From: Bacilli bacterium
Lineage (GTDB): Bacteria > Bacillota_I > Bacilli_A > RF39 > UBA660
DNA: 23,964 nucleotides
Assembly (NCBI GenBank): GCA_900758495.1
Contig: CAAERO010000013.1
Coordinates: forward strand, 1-23,964
Direction of reading: 5' to 3'
In this document: piece after piece, positions 15,448 through 22,265 of the stretch
How the letters are laid out: every line of letters starts with the position of its first letter
Numbering within the stretch: position 1 is the stretch's first letter
The notes under the pieces: model-generated
Database searches by the model: none
The model's input: only the letters and a program-made list of their open reading frames with translations
Told to the model about the DNA's origin: nothing
Position numbers and translations under genes: made by a program

Positions 15448-15994
15448 AGATAGCTCGATATTTATCTTGATCTTTATAAGGATTTTTCTTATCAATATGA
15501 TCAATAAATAGTATCCCATTTAAGTGGTCAATCTCATGTTGAAACGCAATAGCAAGTTCTTCTCTTGCTCTTATTCTTATTTTGTTACCATCAGTATCAT
15601 AACCTTCAATTGTTACTCTAGCATATCTTGGAACGATACCTTCAACATCTCTATTAACTGATAAACAACCTTCGCCCATATCAACATAAATTTTTTCTTC
15701 CGAATTACTTATTATTTTAGGATTACAAATAACATAAGTATCAAATTCTTCTTCCCCAACTTCGTGAACAATAGTTAAATATCTTTTAGCAACCCCTAAT
15801 TGAATAGCAGCCATTCCCATACCTGGTCTTAAATCATACTTCTTTGCTAATTTTTCAATTTGACTATCATGTAAGTATTTAATCATTTTATTAATCAAAT
15901 CTTTATCTTCCTTAGCTAGGGGAAAAGTAACCTCTTCACTAATTAATCTTAATCTTTTATCTTTTTCGTCCAATATCTCATCTGTTCTTAACAT
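15446..15994 (-). CDS. def: Peptide deformylase
   Basis: 182 residues; removes the N-formyl group from nascent proteins. All three motifs are present: GMGMAAIQ (58-65), EGCLS with metal ligand Cys110, and HEIDH with ligands His153 and His157 and catalytic Glu154. The long first helix region and insertion before EGCLS place it in the type 2, Gram-positive class. ATG 15994 is preceded by AAGAAGTGG on the minus strand. It lies between two sporulation-type genes, each with its own terminator, so it is probably a separate transcription unit. Confidence 0.96.
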   Translation of the reverse strand: MLRTDEILDEKDKRLRLISEEVTFPLAKEDKDLINKMIKYLHDSQIEKLAKKYDLRPGMGMAAIQLGVAKRYLTIVHEVGEEEFDTYVICNPKIISNSEEKIYVDMGEGCLSVNRDVEGIVPRYARVTIEGYDTDGNKIRIRAREELAIAFQHEIDHLNGILFIDHIDKKNPYKDQDKYRAI

Positions 15995-16038
15995 AGTACC
16001 ACATCCACTTCTTGCATTATTTTATCACAAATACCAAG

Positions 16039-16063
16039 AAAAAGAAAGGCTTTTCTCCTTTCT
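16039..16063 (-). terminator. Rho-independent terminator of the yjcZ-like gene
   Basis: Minus-strand AGAAAGG (16057-16063) pairs with CCTTTCT (16043-16049), followed by T residues; the stem overlaps the stop codon. Confidence 0.7.
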
Positions 16064-16226
16064 ATCTTGTGTATCTAGCACCAATTACAATAACTAATAA
16101 AATAAATAATACTAAGATAATTGCATAGTTACTGCCTGATTGAGTGTAGTATCCACCATATCCATAAGTAGGATAGTAAGGCATACCACCACCGCAACCA
16201 CAGCTTCCGCCACCGTAGTAATACAT
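16062..16226 (-). CDS. YjcZ-family sporulation-type small membrane protein
   Basis: 54 residues. A Gly/Tyr/Cys-rich head (MYYYGGGSCGCGGGMPYYP...) precedes a single C-terminal hydrophobic span, NYAIILVLFILLVIVIGARY. This layout and the VLFILLVIVIGA core match the YjcZ (Sporulation_YjcZ) family, whose Bacillus relatives are very small proteins linked to spores. A perfect AAGGAGG (minus strand, within 16231-16240) lies at good distance before ATG 16226, and the gene has its own terminator. Upstream, CATATTCTA with AC 16 bases before it fits a sigma-K promoter; TTGACA at 16268-16273 could instead serve a housekeeping promoter. The neighbouring cotE supports a sporulation role. Confidence 0.85.
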   Translation of the reverse strand: MYYYGGGSCGCGGGMPYYPTYGYGGYYTQSGSNYAIILVLFILLVIVIGARYTR

Positions 16227-16249
16227 ATAGATTCCTCCTTTTTCTAATA

Positions 16250-16276
16250 TAGAATATGATAAATAATGTCAAGGTG
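16250..16276 (-). promoter_or_regulatory. Putative sigma-K-type promoter of the yjcZ-like gene
   Basis: On the minus strand, AC (16275-16276), 16 bases, then CATATTCTA (16250-16258) matches the sigma-K consensus AC-16/17-CATAnnnTA. An overlapping TTGACA (16268-16273) with TATATT or TATTAG downstream is an alternative sigma-A reading. Confidence 0.45.
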
Positions 16277-16356
16277 TTAATGAATTTGACTAGATAGACT
16301 TTGCTAAAGAATTTATTCTGTGGTATATTTATAATAGTTGGGAGGGTAGTAATATC

Positions 16357-17508
16357 ATGACCAAGACGAGAAAAGTTATCAAATACCTTGATAAACCACT
16401 TTTCTTTGCAACAATGATTTTGTTTCTCTTTGGTCTTATAATGGTTTTCTCATCAAGTAATGTAACAGCTTATATGAGTGGTAAAAGTGCTTATGGTTAT
16501 TTTGTTAAGCAAGCTATTTTTTTAGGGATAAGCGCCATTGTTAGTTTTATTATTATAAAATTTAATACTAAAGTTTATGGTATAGCTTCTACTCCCTTGA
16601 TTATCTTTATTATGTCAGCTCTTGTGGCTTTACTATTTTATGGTAAAGTAACTAATCAAGCTCAAAGTTGGTTTGCTATTGGACCAATTACCATTCAACC
16701 TAGTGAATTTGCTAAGGTAGCAATAATTCCTTTTATGGCAAGATTCTATGAAGTTAATGAAAAAAAGTTATCAAGCGTGTTAGTTAGTATGATACCGTTA
16801 ATAATTGGTGGAATAATTGCTTTTTTAATTATCTTGCAACCAGACCTTGGAACGGCTATTATCTTCGCATCATTAGTAATATTTATTTTCTTTTTAGTAC
16901 CAATGCCTAAAGGAATTAAAACTAAAATAGTTTTATTTGGTTTAATAGCTGTTATAATTGCAGCTTTTGGCCTTACTTTAATGGGAAAAACTCTAATTCA
17001 CGATAGACAGAAGGAAAGATTAACATTTACAAATCCTTGTTCACGACTACTTGATGAAGGTAACCAAGTTTGTAATGGCTTTATTGCTATTAACAATGGT
17101 GGGTTAACTGGTGTTGGTTTAGGTAATAGTACGCAGAAATATCTATATTTACCAGAACCTTATACTGACTTTATTTTTGCAATTGTTGTTGAAGAACTAG
17201 GGGTAGTAACTGGTATTTTACTAATTCTTGTCTATGCTTTTGTTCTTTACCGTATCTATCAGATAGGAAAGAAAAGCTATACTAATCGAGGAGCATTAAT
17301 TTGTTATGGAGTATTTTTCTATATTTTCCTACATATCTGTGTTAATTTGATGGGTATCTTAGGGTTAATGCCTATGACGGGGGTAACCTTACCATTTATC
17401 AGTTATGGCGGTAGCTTTACTTTATGTTTAATGGTTGCTATAACTTTTGCACAGCGAGTAGGAATAGAAACAAAGATAAGAGAAACTGAAAAAAATAAAA
17501 AAAAGTGA
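16357..17508 (+). CDS. ftsW: SEDS peptidoglycan glycosyltransferase, FtsW-like
   Basis: 383 residues with about ten transmembrane helices. It polymerises lipid II, normally with a class B penicillin-binding protein; FtsW acts at the septum. Family motifs: LIMVFSSSNVTAY in the first helix, QPSEFAK, QPDLGTAIIF, then GGLTGVGLGNSTQKYLYLPE and TDFIFAIVVEELG, and MPMTGVTLPFISYGGS near the end. VGLGNSTQKYLYLPE is closer to FtsW than to RodA, though SpoVE is also possible in a spore former. The extracellular loop before GGLTG carries a Cys pair (FTNPCSRLL and NQVCNGF). GGGAGGG lies 10 bases before ATG 16357. TATAAT at 16330-16335 may be the -10, without a clear -35. Confidence 0.9.
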   Translation: MTKTRKVIKYLDKPLFFATMILFLFGLIMVFSSSNVTAYMSGKSAYGYFVKQAIFLGISAIVSFIIIKFNTKVYGIASTPLIIFIMSALVALLFYGKVTNQAQSWFAIGPITIQPSEFAKVAIIPFMARFYEVNEKKLSSVLVSMIPLIIGGIIAFLIILQPDLGTAIIFASLVIFIFFLVPMPKGIKTKIVLFGLIAVIIAAFGLTLMGKTLIHDRQKERLTFTNPCSRLLDEGNQVCNGFIAINNGGLTGVGLGNSTQKYLYLPEPYTDFIFAIVVEELGVVTGILLILVYAFVLYRIYQIGKKSYTNRGALICYGVFFYIFLHICVNLMGILGLMPMTGVTLPFISYGGSFTLCLMVAITFAQRVGIETKIRETEKNKKK

Positions 17509-17530
17509 AATTTATGAAAAAAATCGGAGT

Positions 17531-17604
17531 TTTTGCAAATTCAGGTATACTTTAGGGGTGAAAATAGTAAATTCAGCGCTGAAAATGCAAAATTCAGGGT
17601 AGTA
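17531..17604 (+). repeat. Intergenic repeat element, copy B
   Basis: TTTTGCAAATTCAGGTA (17531-17547) is identical to 7835-7851. Two further units follow: GAAAATAGTAAATTCAGCGC (about 17560-17579) and GAAAATGCAAAATTCAGGGT (17581-17600). All are variants of one ~20-base unit. Unlike copy A, the first unit here does not form a terminator arm. Confidence 0.5.
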
Positions 17605-17611
17605 ATAGGGG

Positions 17612-17641
17612 GCAAAATGACATTTTGCTCTTTTGCTTTTT
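17612..17641 (+). terminator. Rho-independent terminator after ftsW
   Basis: GCAAAAT (17612-17618) and ATTTTGC (17622-17628) enclose a GAC loop, followed by a T-rich tract. The tract contains the -35 of the next promoter. Confidence 0.6.
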
Positions 17642-17661
17642 CAAAATTAGTTTGTTATAGT
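17633..17661 (+). promoter_or_regulatory. Sigma-A-like promoter of comEA-comEC
   Basis: TTGCTT (17633-17638), 17-bp spacer, TATAGT (17656-17661), placed just before the AAGGAGG of comEA. The -35 lies in the T tract of the preceding terminator. Confidence 0.55.
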
Positions 17662-17683
17662 GGTGGCGAAAGGAGGAAAGATT

Positions 17684-18361
17684 ATGACTTTTTCTTACCG
17701 ACATAGAAAGTTAATTATTCTTTTAGCTATCTTTTTGTTAGCACTGATAAGTTCTATTTTTATCTTTAGTAAGCACTTTATGAAAATTAAAAGTGTGAAA
17801 GATAAGAAAGTTGTTTTAGTATCTAAGAAGAAGGAAGTAAAGTCTGCTAGTGAGGATAATACTACTTACTATTTAGTAGATATCAAAGGAGAAGTTAATA
17901 ACCCTGGTACTTATAGTATGAAAGTAGGAAGTAGAGTTATAGATGTTATACATCTAGCAGGAAATTTAAAAAATGATGCTGATACTTCTGTTTTAAATCT
18001 ATCAAAGAAAATTAAAGATGAAATGGTTATTATCGTTTATTCTAAGGATGAAGTAGCAAACTTTACCAAAGTAAAAGAGAAAGAACAACAAGAACAAGCT
18101 GCCTGTGTTTCTAATAATGGTGTTTCTAATGATGCTTGTATTAGTAGTGAAGTAGTTAATGTATCAAATGTAAAAGTTTCTTTAAACAATGCCACTTTAG
18201 AGGAATTTTTAACACTTCCTGGTATTGGTGAGGCAAAAGCTAAAGAAATAATTAATTATCGAGAAGAAAAAGGCGAGTTTACTGATATTAATCAGTTAAA
18301 AGAAGTGAAAGGCATCGGGGACGCATTATTTGAATCAATTAAAGAAAACATTACACTCTAA
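17684..18361 (+). CDS. comEA: Competence DNA receptor ComEA
   Basis: 225 residues from ATG 17684, set by AAGGAGG at 17669-17675. It is a membrane-anchored receptor for incoming double-stranded DNA in transformation. Visible parts: an N-terminal transmembrane anchor (about 10-30), a SLBB-type domain (about 60-120) with DIKGEVNNPGTYSMKVG, a polar linker with a Cys pair (AACVSNNGVSNDACISS), and a C-terminal helix-hairpin-helix DNA-binding domain (about 165-225) with LPGIGEAKAKEIINYREEKG and VKGIGDALFESI. It overlaps comEC by 32 bp in the conserved comEA-comEC order, with a sigma-A-like promoter upstream. Confidence 0.94.
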   Translation: MTFSYRHRKLIILLAIFLLALISSIFIFSKHFMKIKSVKDKKVVLVSKKKEVKSASEDNTTYYLVDIKGEVNNPGTYSMKVGSRVIDVIHLAGNLKNDADTSVLNLSKKIKDEMVIIVYSKDEVANFTKVKEKEQQEQAACVSNNGVSNDACISSEVVNVSNVKVSLNNATLEEFLTLPGIGEAKAKEIINYREEKGEFTDINQLKEVKGIGDALFESIKENITL

Positions 18362-20378
18362 GTCATTTTTAATTATTCTTTTAAGTCTAACACTTATACA
18401 TATAACCATACACACTATCACTCCTAGAAATTCTCTTTATAAGGAAGGAGATATTACATTAGCAGGTAAAGTTGTAGAAAAGAGAGTTTCTAATAAAAAT
18501 TTCATTTTAACTGTTCGAAATAAAGATTATTTTTTAATCTATAAATATATTAAAAATTCTAATGATTTAAAAGAATATGATAGTATCGACTTAGGTAGCA
18601 GTATTAATATTGTAGGTAGTTTAGAAGAGATAGATGAATTGCATAATTTTTATAGTTTTTCTTATAAGAAATATTTAAATAATAAAGATATCTACTACAA
18701 GGTAGTAGCAAAGAAGATTAAAATTACTGAGAAAAACACTAATATTATTTATTTTGTAAGAAATGCTCTTTATAACTACTTTGCAACCTTTAATGCTAAA
18801 ATTGTCCCTTATTTAAAAGTATTTATCTTAGGTAATAAAGATGATTTATCTTATCAGTTAAAAAATAATATTCAATCACTTGGTCTAACACATTTATTTT
18901 CTCTATCTGGAACTCACTTATTTTTGGTTTTTACCTCCATTTCCTTTTTAAATAAATCAAAAAAGAGATATATCAACATTATATTAATATTAATATATTT
19001 TTTGATAGTTGAAAATAGTGTGTCACTTTCAAGAAGTTTATTATTCTTATATCTAAGACAAATTAATAGTGCTCTTCACTTTAATCTTTCTCCTTTCAAA
19101 TTAATAATAATAGCACTTATAGTGCTTTTGAATATAAATCCATCTTATCTTTTTGATATTGGTTTCCTTTATTCTTTTACTATTTCTACTGGACTTATTC
19201 TTTATTATGAAAAAAGAAAAAAACGAAAAGGCCTTATCAAGTTATTAGAAACATCAGTTATAGCTTTCTTATTTTCTTTACCTATTTCTCTTTATAATTT
19301 CTCAAGTATAAATATCCTTAGTATTTTTTATAATTTAATTTATGTTCCACTAGTAAGCTTTATCCTTTTTCCTATGGCTTTTCTAGTGATATTACTTCCT
19401 TTCTTAACTGATATTTATTATGTGATTATAGAGTTGTTTGAGGAAAGTATTAATTTATTTTCTAATATATCTTTTAACCTTATATTTAGAAGAGTTAGTT
19501 TTATTATTTATATTATTTATATGCTATTAATATTTATAGCAATTTTTCATAAAAAAGCTCTTTATATTTTACTAATGATGTTAATACCACATTATTTTTA
19601 TAATAACATTTTTTCTGTTGATAAAGTTTATATGTTAGATGTTGGTCAAGGTGATAGTTTTCTTTTTATTTCTAGTAATCAAACATTACTATTAGATACT
19701 GGTGGAAGTGCTAGTTCTAGTTTAGATAGTTATTCAATAGGTGATGATATTTGTGATTTTTTAAGAAAAATTGGTATTAAAAAGATAGATATAGTATTAA
19801 ATAGTCATGGAGATGTAGATCATATTGGGGAATACTTTAAGATTGCTAAATACTACCCAATAACTAACTTATACCTTAATAGTAATAGTTTTAATAGTCT
19901 TGAAAAAAGAACAGTATCTTTAGCAGAAACTAAGAAGACTATAGTAAGAAAATTATTAAGAGATGATTACTTTCAATTAGGTAATTTTACTTTTCATATT
20001 TTAAATGATACTTATCAAGAAGAAAATGATGCTAGTACTGTTTTATTTGTAAATATAGATAAGTTTACTCTTCTGTTTATGGGTGATGCAGGGGTTAAGA
20101 GTGAACAAGATATTATTAATACTTATGATTTACCTCAAATTGATATTTTAAAAGTAGGACATCATGGTTCTAATACTTCTTCAAGTAAAAGCTTTATAAG
20201 TACAATAAAACCTAAATATTCATTAATTAGTGTTGGTAAAGGTAATAGGTATGGTCATCCAAAAGATAGTGTTTTAGATACTTTAAGTAATAGTAAAATA
20301 TATAGAACAGATAAAGATGGTAGTGTTATGTTTGAAATTAAAAACAATAAGTTAGAAACTTGGATATATAATTCTTAA
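18330..20378 (+). CDS. comEC: Competence DNA channel ComEC/Rec2
   Basis: 682 residues, slightly short for the family (about 700-780). It carries single-stranded DNA across the membrane. Order: an N-terminal membrane anchor and DUF4131/OB-like domain (about 10-150), a multi-helix Competence domain (about 165-425) containing LGLTHLFSLSGTHLF, and a C-terminal metallo-beta-lactamase-like domain with DVGQGDS (437-443), SHGDVDHIG (His493, Asp495, Asp497, His498), MGDAG (Asp586) and VGHHGSN (His611, His612). The metal ligands are intact, so the putative nuclease domain may be active. The start is TTG 18330, preceded by GGGGA, inside the comEA coding end; this implies coupling. A later start is possible but none is as well placed. 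Confidence 0.94.
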   Translation: MNQLKKTLHSKSFLIILLSLTLIHITIHTITPRNSLYKEGDITLAGKVVEKRVSNKNFILTVRNKDYFLIYKYIKNSNDLKEYDSIDLGSSINIVGSLEEIDELHNFYSFSYKKYLNNKDIYYKVVAKKIKITEKNTNIIYFVRNALYNYFATFNAKIVPYLKVFILGNKDDLSYQLKNNIQSLGLTHLFSLSGTHLFLVFTSISFLNKSKKRYINIILILIYFLIVENSVSLSRSLLFLYLRQINSALHFNLSPFKLIIIALIVLLNINPSYLFDIGFLYSFTISTGLILYYEKRKKRKGLIKLLETSVIAFLFSLPISLYNFSSINILSIFYNLIYVPLVSFILFPMAFLVILLPFLTDIYYVIIELFEESINLFSNISFNLIFRRVSFIIYIIYMLLIFIAIFHKKALYILLMMLIPHYFYNNIFSVDKVYMLDVGQGDSFLFISSNQTLLLDTGGSASSSLDSYSIGDDICDFLRKIGIKKIDIVLNSHGDVDHIGEYFKIAKYYPITNLYLNSNSFNSLEKRTVSLAETKKTIVRKLLRDDYFQLGNFTFHILNDTYQEENDASTVLFVNIDKFTLLFMGDAGVKSEQDIINTYDLPQIDILKVGHHGSNTSSSKSFISTIKPKYSLISVGKGNRYGHPKDSVLDTLSNSKIYRTDKDGSVMFEIKNNKLETWIYNS

Positions 20379-20394
20379 AAAGGAAGATAATAAA

Positions 20395-20427
20395 ATGAAT
20401 GTGATAAATAATCTGCTTAGAATATAG
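20395..20427 (+). other. Ten-residue open frame with ribosome site
   Basis: AAAAAGGAAG precedes ATG 20395, which reads MNVINNLLRI then TAG. In Bacillus, holA lies downstream of comEC, and this could be the stub of such a gene or just a chance start. No further coding potential is seen up to 20504. Confidence 0.25.
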
Positions 20428-20452
20428 CAACTTATCTTTTATAAAATATGTT

Positions 20453-20481
20453 TTGCAAAAAAAGCAAATGTTAATTATAAT
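20453..20481 (+). promoter_or_regulatory. Sigma-A promoter of dnaI
   Basis: TTGCAA (20453-20458), 17-bp spacer, TATAAT (20476-20481), 24 bp before the dnaI start. Confidence 0.75.
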
Positions 20482-20504
20482 AAGATTACGAACGAGGTGA
20501 GACG

Positions 20505-21410
20505 ATGAAAAGTATAAAAGTAATGATTAGTAAAAATAATATTGAAAAATTAGAAAAGTCTTATATGGATGCTTGTCATGATGAAGAATTTCTAAATTAT
20601 GTTAGTTCTATTGATTTAGCAGATGAAGAACTTATGAAATATACTTCTAAGTTAGAAGAATGTGTGATGGAAGCAAATAACTGTAAAAAATGTTCTAGTA
20701 AAAAGGAATGTAGGAATAGTGTTAATGGTTATTGCTTCAAAACTTTCTTAGAAAATAATAAGCTAAACTTTACTTACGTACCTTGTAAATATTCTTTATT
20801 AGAAGAAGAACTTTATAGTTATCAAAAGAAAATTACTTGTTATGACTTACCAGAAGAAATCAAGAAAGCCACTTTTACTAACATTTACAAAGATGATAAA
20901 CCTCGTCTTCCTATAATGAAATACTTTAAAGAATTCATCAATAGTTATTTAAAAAAAGAACCAACTAAGGGAGTATATCTTCATGGCTCTTTTGGAAGTG
21001 GTAAAACTTATTTAATTGCTTCCTTATTTAATGAAATGGCTAAAAAAGACGTTTCTAGTATAATGGTCTATTATCCAGAACTGTTAAGAAGCTTAAAGTC
21101 AAGCTTTGGTGGAAACTATGAAGAAAAATTTGGTAAATTAAAGACTGTTCCCTTACTACTTTTAGATGATATAGGTGCTGAAAATACGACTAATTGGAGT
21201 AGAGATGAAGTATTAGCTCCTTTGTTACAATATCGAATGGAAAATCATTTGCCAACTTTTTTTACTTCTAATCTAACAAAACAAGAATTAGAACTTACCC
21301 TTAGTAATACTTCTAATGGAATAGATAAAATAAAAGCAAGAAGAATCATTGAACGAATTAATCAATTAACGGTTGATTTAGAATTAATTAGTAAAAATCG
21401 TCGTAATTAA
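20505..21410 (+). CDS. dnaI: Primosomal helicase loader DnaI
   Basis: 301 residues; loads the replicative helicase at the origin and at restart sites in Firmicutes. The N-terminal helicase-binding domain has a Cys-rich zinc-type cluster: C53, C60, C63, C69 and C77, with a further Cys near 89. The AAA+ domain has Walker A GSFGSGKT (161-168), Walker B LLLLDDIGAE (DD at 221-222) and TSNLTKQEL, a sensor 1 region typical of DnaC/DnaI proteins. ATG 20505 is preceded by GAGGTGAG, and a good sigma-A promoter lies upstream. In Bacillus dnaI follows dnaB, but here it stands alone between comEC and a convergent gene whose stop codon it overlaps. Confidence 0.95.
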   Translation: MKSIKVMISKNNIEKLEKSYMDACHDEEFLNYVSSIDLADEELMKYTSKLEECVMEANNCKKCSSKKECRNSVNGYCFKTFLENNKLNFTYVPCKYSLLEEELYSYQKKITCYDLPEEIKKATFTNIYKDDKPRLPIMKYFKEFINSYLKKEPTKGVYLHGSFGSGKTYLIASLFNEMAKKDVSSIMVYYPELLRSLKSSFGGNYEEKFGKLKTVPLLLLDDIGAENTTNWSRDEVLAPLLQYRMENHLPTFFTSNLTKQELELTLSNTSNGIDKIKARRIIERINQLTVDLELISKNRRN

Positions 21411-21733
21411 CTATGAAACTCAATGATATCTCCCTGTTTAAAATAGTCATTAACACTACTAGGTAATATTAAGATACTTCTTACACCACGTTTCCTAAAA
21501 ATAAATTTTTCAGTCTTACTATTTAAATAGCAACAAATAACTTTATTGTCTTTATCTAATTGATATATATTAACGCGTTGACAAAAGAAATAGGTATTAA
21601 TACCTTTTTTCTTTTTAAAAAGATAACCTTCCGTTATAGTATCAAGTTTGAAACGAATACTTTTAAACTTTTCCTTGTAACTTGTTAAAATATTAATTTT
21701 TATCTTTTTATTTTTAATTTTAATATACTCCAT
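21407..21733 (-). CDS. DUF192-like small protein
   Basis: 108 residues from ATG 21733, chosen because AAGGAAG lies at correct distance on the minus strand; a TTG ten codons earlier overlaps that site. The pattern suggests DUF192: an N-terminal beta strand of alternating Ile/Lys, a KSIRF segment where the family has GLMF, NTYFFCQRVNIYQLDKDNKV (resembling HTFFMxFPIDVIYLDKNxKV), and a C-terminal LILPSSVNDYFKQGDIIEF (resembling LELPxGxxxxxxIKxGDxIEF). Most DUF192 proteins are exported, but this one has no signal peptide, and several conserved positions differ. Its end overlaps the dnaI stop codon by three bases. Function unknown. Confidence 0.7.
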   Translation of the reverse strand: MEYIKIKNKKIKINILTSYKEKFKSIRFKLDTITEGYLFKKKKGINTYFFCQRVNIYQLDKDNKVICCYLNSKTEKFIFRKRGVRSILILPSSVNDYFKQGDIIEFHS

Positions 21734-21782
21734 AGAAGCACTTCCTTTTTTAAATAATAGCAAAGATTACTTTTAATAGCAA

Positions 21783-21811
21783 TTGTTTTTCGTTACTAGT
21801 TGTGTTAAAAT
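21783..21811 (+). promoter_or_regulatory. Possible promoter of the pilin-like genes
   Basis: TTGTTT (21783-21788), 17-bp spacer, TAAAAT (21806-21811), 23 bp before the first pilin-like start. Confidence 0.5.
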
Positions 21812-21833
21812 TTTTTTATGGTATGGTGATAAT

Positions 21834-22250
21834 ATGAATTTATGGAAAAGTAGAAAAGCTTTTACTTTAATTGAGTTATTAGCAGTAATTGTAATACTGG
21901 GAATCATTGCAACAACAGGAATTTTTTCCTATAGTAAGTATTTAAAAAATGCTAAGTTAAGATATTATAATGGTCAAGAACGAATGCTAGCTTTAAGTGC
22001 TAGAGACTATTTTACAGACTATCGGAGTAAACTTCCTAAAGAGGTGGGAAGTGAAACATCAGTTAGCTTAGAAGAATTATATTCCAAGAAGTATATAAGC
22101 AAACTTAAAGACTATAGTGGTAAAATTTGTGAAAATAAAGAGGAAAATAAAGTCTATGCCTATAAAAAATCAATTAATAATTATCAATACTATGTAAATA
22201 TTAATTGCAATGGTTATAAATTTAGTGGAAAGTTTAGTAAGAAAAACTAA
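21834..22250 (+). CDS. Type IV prepilin-like protein, short form
   Basis: 138 residues from ATG 21834, preceded by GGTGAT. The N-terminus is a class III prepilin signal, RKAFTLIELLAVIVILGIIA: a short basic leader, cleavage before Phe, Glu at mature position 5, then a hydrophobic helix. Ala rather than Gly precedes Phe, which some prepilin peptidases accept. The mature domain is small with a Cys pair (GKICENK, INCNGYK). It closely matches the first ~125 residues of the next protein (shared YSKYLKNAK, KKYISKL) but ends there. It may be a minor pilin or pseudopilin of a type IV or Com system. The next gene starts 15 bp downstream, so they form one operon. Confidence 0.85.
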   Translation: MNLWKSRKAFTLIELLAVIVILGIIATTGIFSYSKYLKNAKLRYYNGQERMLALSARDYFTDYRSKLPKEVGSETSVSLEELYSKKYISKLKDYSGKICENKEENKVYAYKKSINNYQYYVNINCNGYKFSGKFSKKN

Positions 22251-22265
22251 TATGGAGCAAATTAA

